Positions 1 through 7,898 of a DNA stretch of 64,000 nt are shown here, piece after piece. How positions within the stretch are numbered: the stretch's first letter is position 1; every line of letters starts with the position of its first letter. Where the stretch lies: contig NZ_CAAAHX010000013.1 in the NCBI RefSeq assembly GCF_900639865.1, positions 34,818-98,817 on the forward strand, read 5' to 3'. The position numbers and the translations under genes were made by a program. Source of the DNA: Legionella gresilensis (GTDB lineage Bacteria > Pseudomonadota > Gammaproteobacteria > Legionellales > Legionellaceae). The notes beneath the pieces were generated by a model that was given only the letters and a program-made list of their open reading frames with translations, was not told the origin of the DNA and ran no database searches.

Positions 1-31
1 TGAAGTGGCATATTATTTTCAATCAAAATAA

Positions 32-148
32 CTAGGATACAGGTTTTTGTTGATTAGGAGGAGGGGGTAAATAAAGAGGCCCTTTTTGACCGCAGGAAGA
101 AAGGTTAATAACTGTAATTAAAATAAATAATGCTGATATAAATTTCAT
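32..148 (-). CDS. lptM: LptM (YifL) small LPS-translocon lipoprotein
   Basis: This 38-residue protein has a short hydrophobic signal segment (about residues 3-17), then a lipobox-like LSSC with the acylated Cys at residue 19. Directly after it comes the family hallmark CGQKGPLYLPPPP. LptM is a small outer-membrane lipoprotein that helps mature the LptDE lipopolysaccharide translocon. In gammaproteobacteria it usually sits just upstream of lysA, and here the next gene on the minus strand would lie outside the window. I chose the only ATG upstream of the signal segment; no strong Shine-Dalgarno is visible. Such genes are often missed because of their size. The Cys-Gly-Gln-Lys-Gly-Pro-Leu-Tyr signature makes the identity very likely. 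Confidence 0.9.
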   Translation of the reverse strand: MKFISALFILITVINLSSCGQKGPLYLPPPPNQQKPVS

Positions 149-206
149 GATAATGAGAAAATTAGCTAATTTGTTATTTCATTATAAAAAATAGTGCATT
201 AGATAG

Positions 207-1466
207 CTATTGGTGTCGCCTTGGAATCTCAGTTAATTGTTCTTTAGTTTCAACTTCATCGCTTGCCCCTACCCTCATAGAGTTAATAGCAGCTCGAGCA
301 CCTTGAGTGAGTTTTAACTCCGAGCGTGTACTAATAGTAATTATTTCTTTTTTTGAAACTACCTCTAGATCACTGTTAAGCTCTTCCCAGGTTAATTCAA
401 AATTTATCACTTCTGGTATGAGGATTTCTGAATTTTGACTATAAACGGGTGTTACTTTGATATTAATTTGCTCTATGGGAAATTCTCTTTCTTCACTTAG
501 TTTTTCAATAATGAAATTTTCAACAACTAATAAAGTACTATAGTTAGAAGCGGCTGTAGCTGGAAATAAATGGTCGGCAGAATGTTGACCACCTAGGCAA
601 AGGCCTCTAATGTGGCTCCAATGATAATCACTTCCCTTAGGCTTAATAATAGTGTCCGCTCCATAGGCAGCAAATACTTCACGACATGATGCACCAGTTA
701 AACTATTTTGGCCAAAACGTCTCTTTTTAACATGCGCTTTCAAAATATCTTGGAATTTAACAGTATACTCTTGCGGCGGAATTTTTTTAGAGACCAACTG
801 TGGTATTTCCTCTCTGATTTCCTCAATTGATAGGTCTTTTATCCTGGCTCGACCGGGATTTAACTTATTTTTTTCTGGCGTAGTTTTTTTAAAAAATTTG
901 TAACGGCGCTCAGATATTTTGCCAGATATATCTTCTATTGTTGTTTCTGCTGCATATACTTGATAAGCAGTAGATTTACCAGGGGTACGTACCGTAGGTA
1001 CCCCTTCATAACCTTTCACAGGAGAACTTTCTGTGAGAGAGGTAATTCTTACATTATATTTTTCTAATTTCTTTTTCTTTAGAGGTGTTATGTTATTAGC
1101 ATCTATAACATCCATAATAAGTTGTCGTTGAGGATCCTGATTCGCTTCTGTGTCCTTATATTCTCTTTCCATAGCTCTTTTTTTAGTTGAAGGAGCAGGT
1201 TCATCGTCTGACACAATGCGTTTGCAAGCTCTATCTGTATTTTTTCTTTGTAGGCCAGCGTTAACAGTACTAAAGTTAGTATCAAGAACTTCGCTTAATA
1301 GTTGAATTAGACGAGAAGCCTGTAATTTTTTTATGCCCAATGCTTTAACGCGATCATGTAAGTGTGTCCACTGATCATCATTAAGCTCTTTGCCCTTACT
1401 AATAAGGTCTTTGAATATAGGGAGATTAATATAACGGCTTTTAAATTTTTCAACCTCTTGACGCAT
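207..1466 (-). CDS. Hypothetical protein with HNH/non-specific-nuclease-like motif; candidate effector
   Basis: This 419-residue soluble protein has no signal peptide or membrane segment. The N-terminal third is basic and rich in Lys/Arg, with KKRAMEREYK and KKKKLEKY stretches. Around residues 279-305 there is a YHWSHIRGLCLGGQ segment followed by a DHLFPATAASN segment. This resembles the active-site strand and helix of HNH or DNA/RNA non-specific endonucleases (His, Gly-Gly, then Asn). The C-terminal part is predicted beta/alpha without a recognised family. The start follows an AAGGA about nine bases upstream. It lies alone between lptM and an esterase on the other strand. A nuclease toxin or translocated effector is an inference from the motif; the family is not identified. 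Confidence 0.6.
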   Translation of the reverse strand: MRQEVEKFKSRYINLPIFKDLISKGKELNDDQWTHLHDRVKALGIKKLQASRLIQLLSEVLDTNFSTVNAGLQRKNTDRACKRIVSDDEPAPSTKKRAMEREYKDTEANQDPQRQLIMDVIDANNITPLKKKKLEKYNVRITSLTESSPVKGYEGVPTVRTPGKSTAYQVYAAETTIEDISGKISERRYKFFKKTTPEKNKLNPGRARIKDLSIEEIREEIPQLVSKKIPPQEYTVKFQDILKAHVKKRRFGQNSLTGASCREVFAAYGADTIIKPKGSDYHWSHIRGLCLGGQHSADHLFPATAASNYSTLLVVENFIIEKLSEEREFPIEQINIKVTPVYSQNSEILIPEVINFELTWEELNSDLEVVSKKEIITISTRSELKLTQGARAAINSMRVGASDEVETKEQLTEIPRRHQ

Positions 1467-1779
1467 AAAAAGAAATCCTTACTACCTTAAAATTAATTTA
1501 GAACAAAAAATATACTAACTAATTATAAATTATTCTGATTGATAAGAGAAGTACCTTTTTGGATGGTTTGTTTAAAACATAGCTTACTTATTCATAAATA
1601 AGAGAAAATTAAAAATTTAATTCTTATTATTAAATGATTAAATTAAACTCACTAGGTGCTTTAATAAGCAAAATCGCTTAAACTACCAGGTTTAGTTCAA
1701 CACTCCTCTAAAAAGTAAGCTGCTAATAAAATGCTTAAGATAGGTAAGGATAGTGTTAATAATTTAGTTTGGAGTTTAA
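1467..1779. other. AT-rich divergent intergenic region
   Basis: This region of about 310 bases separates the divergent hypothetical nuclease-like gene and the esterase gene. It is strongly AT-rich and holds no open frame I would support. The only clear site is GGAG at 1771-1774, five bases before the GTG start of the esterase. Promoters for both genes must lie here, but no near-consensus -35/-10 pair stands out. Confidence 0.5.
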
Positions 1780-2433
1780 GTGAGTAATTTTAATTCTGAA
1801 GATATTAAACGCTCTCAGGGCTGTGTTATTTGGATGCATGGGCTTGGGGCTGATGGCTCAGATATGGCAGGTTTAGCTGCTGAGTATCCTATCGTTGAAT
1901 TAGCTGTAGAACATCTTTGTTTAGATGCCCCTATTCGACCCGTTACGTTAAACGCTGGCATGCCTATGCGTGCTTGGTATGATATTGTTGGCTTAAATTT
2001 AACTGATAGAGAAGATAGAGCAGGCATTTTACATTCTTTTAATTATATTAAAGAAGTGATTGAACAACAGGTAAGTGCTGGTTATGAGACCTCACAAATC
2101 GTACTAGCTGGTTTTTCACAAGGTGGGGCAATGGCCTTATACAGTGCTCTTCACTATGACCTTCCTCTAGCAGGCGTCATTGCGCTATCTGCTTATTTGC
2201 CACTTGCTCTTGAATCGAAACCTATCTTAGATAAGAATACACCCATTTTTTTAGCGTCTGGACTTTATGATCCAATTGTCTTACCAGACTGGTCAAAGCA
2301 AACAAAAGAATGGTTGATAGCGAATGAATTTAATAATATTACTTGGCGACAATATCCTATGGAGCATGCCATTTGCCCTTCAGAAATTATCGATATTGCC
2401 AGTTGGTTATCGACGCAATTTAAAGGAGCTTAA
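1780..2433 (+). CDS. Alpha/beta-hydrolase carboxylesterase (phospholipase/carboxylesterase family)
   Basis: A 217-residue alpha/beta hydrolase of the phospholipase/carboxylesterase family (COG0400 type, lysophospholipase or acyl-protein-thioesterase-like). The oxyanion-side HGLGADGSD motif is near residues 20-28. The nucleophile elbow is GFSQGG with Ser113. The acid is probably Asp164 (GLYDP) and the catalytic His196 (MEHAIC). Length matches the family. It starts with GTG, with GGAG five bases upstream. It has no signal peptide and should act in the cytoplasm on short-chain or lysophospholipid esters; the true substrate cannot be read from sequence. ratA begins six bases downstream, so the two are probably cotranscribed. 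Confidence 0.88.
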   Translation: MSNFNSEDIKRSQGCVIWMHGLGADGSDMAGLAAEYPIVELAVEHLCLDAPIRPVTLNAGMPMRAWYDIVGLNLTDREDRAGILHSFNYIKEVIEQQVSAGYETSQIVLAGFSQGGAMALYSALHYDLPLAGVIALSAYLPLALESKPILDKNTPIFLASGLYDPIVLPDWSKQTKEWLIANEFNNITWRQYPMEHAICPSEIIDIASWLSTQFKGA

Positions 2434-2439
2434 CTGGAT

Positions 2440-2874
2440 ATGACAATGGTTAAAAAATTGCGAGTTGTACCCTTTTCTTGCGAGCAAATGTTTAATTTAG
2501 TTAACGATGTTGAGCGTTATCATGAATTCCTCCCGTATTGCTCTGAAAGTAGAGTAAATTATCGTGATGAGGATGAGATTCAAGCGACCTTAGTTATCAC
2601 TGCGGCTGGTATAAGTAAATCATTTACTACTAGAAACCTTCAACAGCTCAATAAAATGATTGAAATACGCTTGGTTGACGGTCCGTTTAAACATTTAGAA
2701 GGTTTTTGGCGCTTTGATGAAGTACCACAAGGTTGCCAAATCGGTTTTGATTTAGAGTTTGAATTTGCAGGTAGAATGTTTGCGTACTTATTAGGATCTG
2801 TATTTGAGCAGGTTACTGATAAAATGGTCGATGCTTTTTGTGAACGTGCTGAGTCTATTTATGGTCGACGTTGA
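2440..2874 (+). CDS. ratA: RatA/COQ10-type START-domain protein
   Basis: A 144-residue single-domain protein of the polyketide cyclase/START (COQ10-like) family, annotated in E. coli as RatA. Diagnostic stretches are FSCEQMFNLVNDVERY near the N terminus, LPYCSESRV, and the C-terminal GSVFEQVTDKMVDAF helix that closes the hydrophobic cavity. In E. coli RatA was described as binding 50S ribosomal subunits, while homologues such as Coq10 bind ubiquinone; which role holds here is not visible. Its 3' end overlaps rnfH by 14 bases, the usual ratA-rnfH arrangement in gammaproteobacteria. There it commonly sits near smpB and bamE, and bamE is indeed the next gene. Confidence 0.9.
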   Translation: MTMVKKLRVVPFSCEQMFNLVNDVERYHEFLPYCSESRVNYRDEDEIQATLVITAAGISKSFTTRNLQQLNKMIEIRLVDGPFKHLEGFWRFDEVPQGCQIGFDLEFEFAGRMFAYLLGSVFEQVTDKMVDAFCERAESIYGRR

Positions 2875-3130
2875 AGTCATTTATATTAGCGACGAGCAGG
2901 TAATGACACATTTACATTGTACGCTACCTGAAGGTGCGACTGTAGAAGATGCACTTAATGAATCTGGAATATTTATTCTTTGCCCAGATATACAAAAGTT
3001 ACCTATTGGTATCTTTTCGAAACGTGTAGAGCGGACAACACCTTTAAAAACAGGCGATCGAATTGAAATTTATCGCCCGCTAGTTAGTGATCCTAAAGAA
3101 AAACGGCGTTTGCGAGCTAAGAGGAACTAA
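2861..3130 (+). CDS. rnfH: RnfH family ubiquitin-like-fold protein
   Basis: An 89-residue beta-grasp protein. VDVEVIYISDEQ, GATVEDALNESGI, IGIFSKRVERTTPL and the late GDRIEIYRPL stretch are the RnfH family pattern, followed by a basic tail (KEKRRLRAKRN). A longer frame begins at 2804, but the 20 extra residues overlap ratA and do not fit the family. The ATG at 2861, inside the last codons of ratA, gives the normal length and suggests translational coupling. The function of RnfH is not well established despite its name; there are no rnf electron-transport genes nearby. Confidence 0.9.
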   Translation: MVDVEVIYISDEQVMTHLHCTLPEGATVEDALNESGIFILCPDIQKLPIGIFSKRVERTTPLKTGDRIEIYRPLVSDPKEKRRLRAKRN

Positions 3131-3139
3131 TATTACAAT

Positions 3140-3454
3140 TTAAGGCATATGTTCAATTCGAGTTAACCTATCGTGTCTAAAATATAATACAATATTACGA
3201 ACCTCTCTTATACTATTACCACGTTGCCAAGTATAAGCATAGTCCCAACGATCATTATTGAAAGTAGGGCTTAAAAGGCTGGTTCCCATTAAAATAGCTA
3301 CATCTTCTTTACTCATGCCAACGTGTAAGCGTGCAACTTTATCTTGAGGTAGCAAATTTCCTTGCTGGACGACACGTCTAGCAAAGTCATAGGACATGCA
3401 TTGTGTTAATGTTAATACTAAAGCAATCAGTAAGATACGTGGTGTAAATCTCAT
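3140..3454 (-). CDS. bamE: BamE outer-membrane assembly lipoprotein
   Basis: BamE (SmpA/OmlA) is a lipoprotein subunit of the BAM complex that inserts beta-barrels into the outer membrane. From the ATG at 3454 the protein is 104 residues. It has a signal segment ending in TQC, then QGNLLPQDKVARLHVGMSKEDV and an MGTSLLSPTFNNDRWDYAY stretch, the conserved BamE core. An upstream ATG at 3484 would put ten polar/basic residues before the signal sequence, so I prefer 3454. It is transcribed divergently from fur, an arrangement conserved in many gammaproteobacteria. The two promoters share about 93 bases. Confidence 0.93.
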   Translation of the reverse strand: MRFTPRILLIALVLTLTQCMSYDFARRVVQQGNLLPQDKVARLHVGMSKEDVAILMGTSLLSPTFNNDRWDYAYTWQRGNSIREVRNIVLYFRHDRLTRIEHMP

Positions 3455-3547
3455 TTTTTTGCCCACAATTAAAAATTTCGCCATAATATCATGCTATCTT
3501 TAGAAAAAACACCCGCTTTAAGCATCATTACTGTTTTAGGAGTATTT

Positions 3548-3958
3548 GTGGAAGAAAGTCAGCAATTAAAAGACGCCGGTTTAAAAATTACTATACCAAG
3601 ATTAAAAGTATTACAGATTTTGGAACAATCTACGGATCATCATCTAAGTGCTGAGGCTGTTTATAAAAAACTATTAGATATGGGAGAAGATGTAGGATTA
3701 GCAACTGTATACCGGGTTTTAACTCAATTTGAAGCAGCCGGTTTAGTTTCGCGCCATAATTTTGAAGGCGGTTATTCAGTTTTTGAATTATCTCAAGGTG
3801 AACATCATGATCATCTTGTTTGTGTTAAATGTGGCAAGGTCGAAGAATTTATTGATGAGGTCATTGAGCAAAGACAACAATTAATTGCTGAAAAAGCTAA
3901 ATTTAAAATGACTGATCATGCCTTAAATATTTATGGTTTGTGCCCTGATTGCCAGTAA
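3548..3958 (+). CDS. fur: Ferric uptake regulator Fur
   Basis: Fur, the iron-dependent repressor, 136 residues from a GTG start at 3548. AGGAG at 3538-3542 sits five bases before that GTG. This decides the start over an in-frame ATG at 3491, which would add 19 hydrophobic residues absent from the family. The N-terminal winged helix carries AGLKITIPRLKVLQIL. The metal/dimer domain has the HHDHLVCVKCGKVEEF histidine/cysteine cluster and the C-terminal LCPDCQ. These are all standard Fur ligands. It is divergent to bamE. I looked for a classical Fur box in the shared upstream region and did not see one. Confidence 0.95.
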   Translation: MEESQQLKDAGLKITIPRLKVLQILEQSTDHHLSAEAVYKKLLDMGEDVGLATVYRVLTQFEAAGLVSRHNFEGGYSVFELSQGEHHDHLVCVKCGKVEEFIDEVIEQRQQLIAEKAKFKMTDHALNIYGLCPDCQ

Positions 3959-4027
3959 CAAATTGAAGTACATATTGGGTTTTTAATGGCCTTTTTGTTT
4001 AATAATTTGCAAAAATATGTTATGATA

Positions 4028-4069
4028 GACCTAAGTTAGCTATTTTGGCTTTTGCTATGTTCTTAGGTC
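4028..4069. promoter_or_regulatory. Inverted repeat flanking the start of the UIM-containing gene
   Basis: GACCTAAG at 4028-4035 is repeated as CTTAGGTC at 4062-4069, a perfect 8-base inverted repeat with a 26-base loop. It spans both the TTG (4045) and ATG (4057) candidate starts of the following gene. A TG-N-TATGAT extended -10-like hexamer lies just before it (4018-4026). If that is the promoter, the hairpin would form in the 5' end of the mRNA and could hide the start codon. Regulation is inferred only from this geometry. Confidence 0.35.
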
Positions 4070-5568
4070 CTTTTTGGTGCGATAAACAAAAACTTTGGGT
4101 GCGCTTTAATATTCAAGCCGATAACTCATGTTTAGCAGAAATTGCTACTGCAGATACTAGATGGGCAAAATGGATGCCCGTTAATAAGGGATCTTGGGTA
4201 ACGAATGCTAAATTAGAATTTAAGCCATCACCTCAGGAAATTGAAGTTTATCCATTAGCAGAAGCAAATCATGGGTTTTATTTAGACAATGGAGTGCTCT
4301 ATAAGACAAACTGGCATCAATCTCATACTTCAGGACAATTTGAAGTAAGCCAATTAATTGCTAATGGTGATGCTGTTCGTGTTCCTCCTGAAATCTTAAA
4401 AGGCGAGAATAATCCTTTTAAAGATGTAGCTCCTAAACCCATACCACTTGATTTACTTCCGGAATTACCACTTACGCCAGAAATGCAACAAACGAGACTA
4501 AAAAAATGGCAGAAAATGATGCGACGAAATTCGCTAGTTAGCCAAGTTAGTTTGACTAGTAGATTCTCTAAATTAGATGAAAAGCTCAAAAATAAAGAAG
4601 AAATATTCTATAGTTACTGCGGCTCTAGGCTGTTTGAAGTATTAGATCCTGAATTATTTTCAGATCCGTACAGTTATTTAGCTACTTTAGAAACTATTAA
4701 AGATGAAACGAGCGATCTTTATCAATCACTAAAGTATATTGCTTCTCAAACCGCATTTGATAGAGAGACAAAGATTAATCCAAATAATGAAAATAGTAAG
4801 CTTAGAGAACAATTATATATAAGCAAGCTAAATTATTTGCTTGACCTTGTCGCAGCTGAAAGAGCAGATTTATTAGATACTCTTCATTTACCTATTACAC
4901 CATTAATTTATCCACGACCTATATCATTTAAAGCAAGTGAATTACCATTACATAGAAACAATGAAGATAAAATGGATAGTTACTCTAATGATCCCATAGA
5001 GCCAATTTCTTCAGGATCGCTTGATGATCCTAATTATTATGATCGGCCTTCTGTTAAAAAAATACCTGCTAATTCTCTAACCAGATATACCCTACCCATA
5101 GTTGACGAGGATCCACCTTATCAGCAAAAGGAAGCTATAGAAACATTAAACGATGAAGCTCAATTACAAGAGGCAATAAATTTATCTTTAAAAGATGATT
5201 CCAAAGAAGAATTGGATGAAGCTATCGTTGATGAATCGATATTAACTGCAATAAAAGATGCTGTTGTGAGAGCAGTTGTTACATATCAGGATAACAGAGA
5301 TATGTATTCTAGTAGCTTTTTTGGTAATTGGTCTCAAAATGAAATGGATCAACAAACTGTGCTTGCTTTAAACGATGAACTACAAGCTATGACAAATAAT
5401 GCTGATGCTATTGAACTCATTAGTAACTTTTTAAATGATTCTGATAGCGAGCATCGTCCTCATCCTTTTAGCAAATTCTTATTAAATGAATTAAAACATA
5501 TCCCTAATGAGAACCTGCCTTGGTTTGACTTAAAGGAACTAAATACAAGAAATAACTTCGGCTTTTAA
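4057..5568 (+). CDS. Hypothetical protein with ubiquitin-interacting motif; candidate Dot/Icm effector
   Basis: A protein of about 503 residues (ATG at 4057; an in-frame TTG at 4045 would add four). No family is recognised over most of it. There is no signal peptide or membrane helix, and the middle is Pro-rich (residues 120-145 and 270-330). Near residues 366-383 the segment DEAQLQEAINLSLKDD matches the eukaryotic ubiquitin-interacting motif: acidic start, Leu, Ala-Ile, Ser-Leu, acidic end. A second, poorer EELDEAIVDESI copy follows. The rest is acidic and helical, ending NTRNNFGF. UIMs are helices that bind ubiquitin and have no obvious use in a bacterium, so a translocated host-directed effector is the simplest reading. 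This is inference. Confidence 0.6.
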   Translation: MFLGPFWCDKQKLWVRFNIQADNSCLAEIATADTRWAKWMPVNKGSWVTNAKLEFKPSPQEIEVYPLAEANHGFYLDNGVLYKTNWHQSHTSGQFEVSQLIANGDAVRVPPEILKGENNPFKDVAPKPIPLDLLPELPLTPEMQQTRLKKWQKMMRRNSLVSQVSLTSRFSKLDEKLKNKEEIFYSYCGSRLFEVLDPELFSDPYSYLATLETIKDETSDLYQSLKYIASQTAFDRETKINPNNENSKLREQLYISKLNYLLDLVAAERADLLDTLHLPITPLIYPRPISFKASELPLHRNNEDKMDSYSNDPIEPISSGSLDDPNYYDRPSVKKIPANSLTRYTLPIVDEDPPYQQKEAIETLNDEAQLQEAINLSLKDDSKEELDEAIVDESILTAIKDAVVRAVVTYQDNRDMYSSSFFGNWSQNEMDQQTVLALNDELQAMTNNADAIELISNFLNDSDSEHRPHPFSKFLLNELKHIPNENLPWFDLKELNTRNNFGF

Positions 5569-5638
5569 TGTACAAATCTCTTCTTTTGCAAAAGAAAAAG
5601 TATATTATAGCCTGAAGTAAATTGCTTAAAAATAATAA

Positions 5639-7147
5639 ATGAATAAGTCATCAACATCTGAACTATCAGTGCCTTATCAAGCTCGCCCAACTTTTTCTTT
5701 CAGCTTAGGTAATATTTTAATTGATAACAAGATTGTTCCTAATGCCTCAGTCAATCTACTTTTTAAAAATTTTAATCGTCATGGGCTAATCGCTGGTGCG
5801 ACAGGCACAGGTAAAACAAAAACAATGCAAGTATTATGTGAGCAATTATCACAAGCAGGTATTCCTTCACTGGTCATGGATATTAAGGGGGATGTATCAG
5901 GATTAGCTATGCCCGCTATCCCCAATGATTTTTTAAAAAGTCTTAGCCAGTTATTAAATATATCCTTTATACCAAAAGCTTATCCTGTTGAGTTATTTAC
6001 TTTAAGTGAGAAGCTTACAGGTGTTCAACTACGTACGACATTAATCGATTTTGGTGCACTTTTATTCGCACGTCTTTTAGAACTTAATGAAACACAAGCC
6101 AGTATTATTACTGTTATTTTTGAATATGCGAAAGTAAACAATTTACCACTCATCACTTTAAATGATTTCAAAGCTATTTTGAATTTTATTCAAACAGAAG
6201 AAGGAAAAGCTGACTTTAAAGCTCAATTTGGCAATGTTGCTAGTACATCCATTAATATTATTTTACGTAAAATTATTGATTTGGAGACGCAGGGTATCAA
6301 GGAATTTTTTTCCAAGCCTGCTTTCAAAATAAACGATTTACTTCGCATTAACGCGCAAGGGGAAGGTATTATTTCTATTTTACGTTTAATGACTATGCAA
6401 GAGAATCCTAAGCTATTTTCAACATTTATGATTAAACTTTTAACCGATGTTTATCAAAAATTACCTGAAATAGGCGATCCACCTAAGCCAAAATTGGTGT
6501 TATTTATTGATGAGGCGCATTTAATTTTTAACCAAGCCAGTCAAACCTTATTGCAACTTTTAGAAACAACTGTCAAGTTAATTCGCTCCAAAGGAGTAGG
6601 TATTATTTTTTGCACCCAAACACCTAGTGACATTCCTGCCAGTATACTAAGCCAGCTCGGTTTAAAAATTCAACATTCTTTACGGGCATTTACAGCAAAG
6701 GATAGGCAAGCAATAAAATTAGTCGCTCAGAATTTTCCACCTTCAAATTATTATAATATTGAAAATTTACTAACTTCACTAGGGATAGGTGAGGCATTAG
6801 TAACCGCACTTGATGACCGTGGCCAGCCAACACCTGTTGTGCACTGTATGATGCGCCCGCCGGAATCACGTATGGGTTCTTTAACCAATCAAGAAGCTAA
6901 TTCAATTATTATGAAATCTGAATTATTAGCTTATTATAGTCAGATTATAACTGAGAAATCAGCAGCAGAAGTGTTAGCCAATAAAAGGCATCCAGAACCT
7001 GGTAAAATAAATAAAAACAATCAAGAAAAAGACGAGCTATCTATCATAACGACGCTTGGTAAAAGTAGCTTATTTCGGCAAATTGTGCGTCAGACTTTTC
7101 GGGAATTAACTAGAGCACTTCTACGAGCAATGGGTTTAAAGAAATGA
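5639..7147 (+). CDS. HerA-like/DUF853 (YjgR) family ATPase
   Basis: A 502-residue P-loop ATPase of the HerA/FtsK superfamily, most like the DUF853/YjgR group. The Walker A is GATGTGKT at residues 53-60, followed by QVLCEQLSQAGIPSLVMDIK and GDVSGLA, typical of the group. Walker B is LVLFIDEAH with the catalytic Glu, near residue 285. The sensor stretch IIFCTQTPSDIP follows. The last 70 residues are basic and variable. Its physiological role is unknown in characterised relatives; DNA or protein pumping is assumed from the superfamily. It starts 70 bases after the UIM-containing gene on the same strand; an operon is possible but not shown. Confidence 0.82.
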   Translation: MNKSSTSELSVPYQARPTFSFSLGNILIDNKIVPNASVNLLFKNFNRHGLIAGATGTGKTKTMQVLCEQLSQAGIPSLVMDIKGDVSGLAMPAIPNDFLKSLSQLLNISFIPKAYPVELFTLSEKLTGVQLRTTLIDFGALLFARLLELNETQASIITVIFEYAKVNNLPLITLNDFKAILNFIQTEEGKADFKAQFGNVASTSINIILRKIIDLETQGIKEFFSKPAFKINDLLRINAQGEGIISILRLMTMQENPKLFSTFMIKLLTDVYQKLPEIGDPPKPKLVLFIDEAHLIFNQASQTLLQLLETTVKLIRSKGVGIIFCTQTPSDIPASILSQLGLKIQHSLRAFTAKDRQAIKLVAQNFPPSNYYNIENLLTSLGIGEALVTALDDRGQPTPVVHCMMRPPESRMGSLTNQEANSIIMKSELLAYYSQIITEKSAAEVLANKRHPEPGKINKNNQEKDELSIITTLGKSSLFRQIVRQTFRELTRALLRAMGLKK

Positions 7148-7172
7148 ATACAGAGAAGTCTAATAATTAAAT

Positions 7173-7898
7173 TTATATACGAATATCTAGAATGTCTAAC
7201 TCCTTAAGTAGCAATGTTAAAGAGTCAACTAAGTTTGTATTGAGCGCTGCCAATGAATGTGGTTTCTCAGTTAAACTTTGTTTACATTCTAATTCAACGC
7301 CTAAATAATCTTCGGCTGCATATTTTTTTCTTAGGCTAGTAGTAAAGCCGTCGCTGGTACCTCGATAAGGGTAGTTTAGTCGTACTCGCAAATGTTGATG
7401 ATTCTGTTTTAATATTTGCTGCCATAGTCGAGCAAGCTTTTGCTCAGTAGGCCGCTTTGGATCATAAAGAAACCCGATATCAGTCGTTCTAGTTACGCCA
7501 CTTAAACTTGGTGTAAAACTGTGAATAGATAAATGCCAGACTTGATACCCTTCAACAATGGCATCTTGGATGATCTTTTCAGCTGCTTGCCGAAAAGGTA
7601 AGTAATAATTTTGTACTAAATACTCTTTTTCCTGAGGTGAAAATTGTTGTGATATCTCAGAAAAACAGGTTTTATGTTTAAGGCTACGATTACAGTCAAT
7701 CAATAAGCGACTTACGGTAGCCGAGACTAAAGGATAGTTAAATACTTGACTTAAGTGTTTAGCGATAGCTAAAGCGCCAATATCTAGTCCTCTATGGGTA
7801 TTTAATAGTAGTTGATGATTTCTAAAATAATGCTTGAACGCTGATGGTATCGTATTGACTGCATGTTCGCAGCTTAAAATAACTTTTATTTGTTTCAC
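7173..7898 (-). CDS. N-formylglutamate amidohydrolase family protein
   Basis: A 241-residue member of the N-formylglutamate amidohydrolase (FGase/HutG-like) family. The LSCEHAVNTIP start, HRGLDIGALAIAKHL, SRLLIDCNRS and SIHSFTP motifs supply the expected metal-binding and catalytic His/Asp/Glu residues. YLGVELECKQSL fits the C-terminal part. Families with this fold hydrolyse small amides such as N-formylglutamate. With no histidine-degradation genes near it, a housekeeping Hut role is unlikely. It is the last gene of a four-gene operon and overlaps the preceding ligase gene by four bases, so it probably trims or recycles an amide product of those ligases. Confidence 0.83.
   Translation of the reverse strand: MKQIKVILSCEHAVNTIPSAFKHYFRNHQLLLNTHRGLDIGALAIAKHLSQVFNYPLVSATVSRLLIDCNRSLKHKTCFSEISQQFSPQEKEYLVQNYYLPFRQAAEKIIQDAIVEGYQVWHLSIHSFTPSLSGVTRTTDIGFLYDPKRPTEQKLARLWQQILKQNHQHLRVRLNYPYRGTSDGFTTSLRKKYAAEDYLGVELECKQSLTEKPHSLAALNTNLVDSLTLLLKELDILDIRI

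Noticed and set aside
1103..1285. Short open frame overlapping the nuclease-like gene
   Set aside because: It lies within the 419-residue gene in another frame and has no ribosome-binding site or family resemblance.
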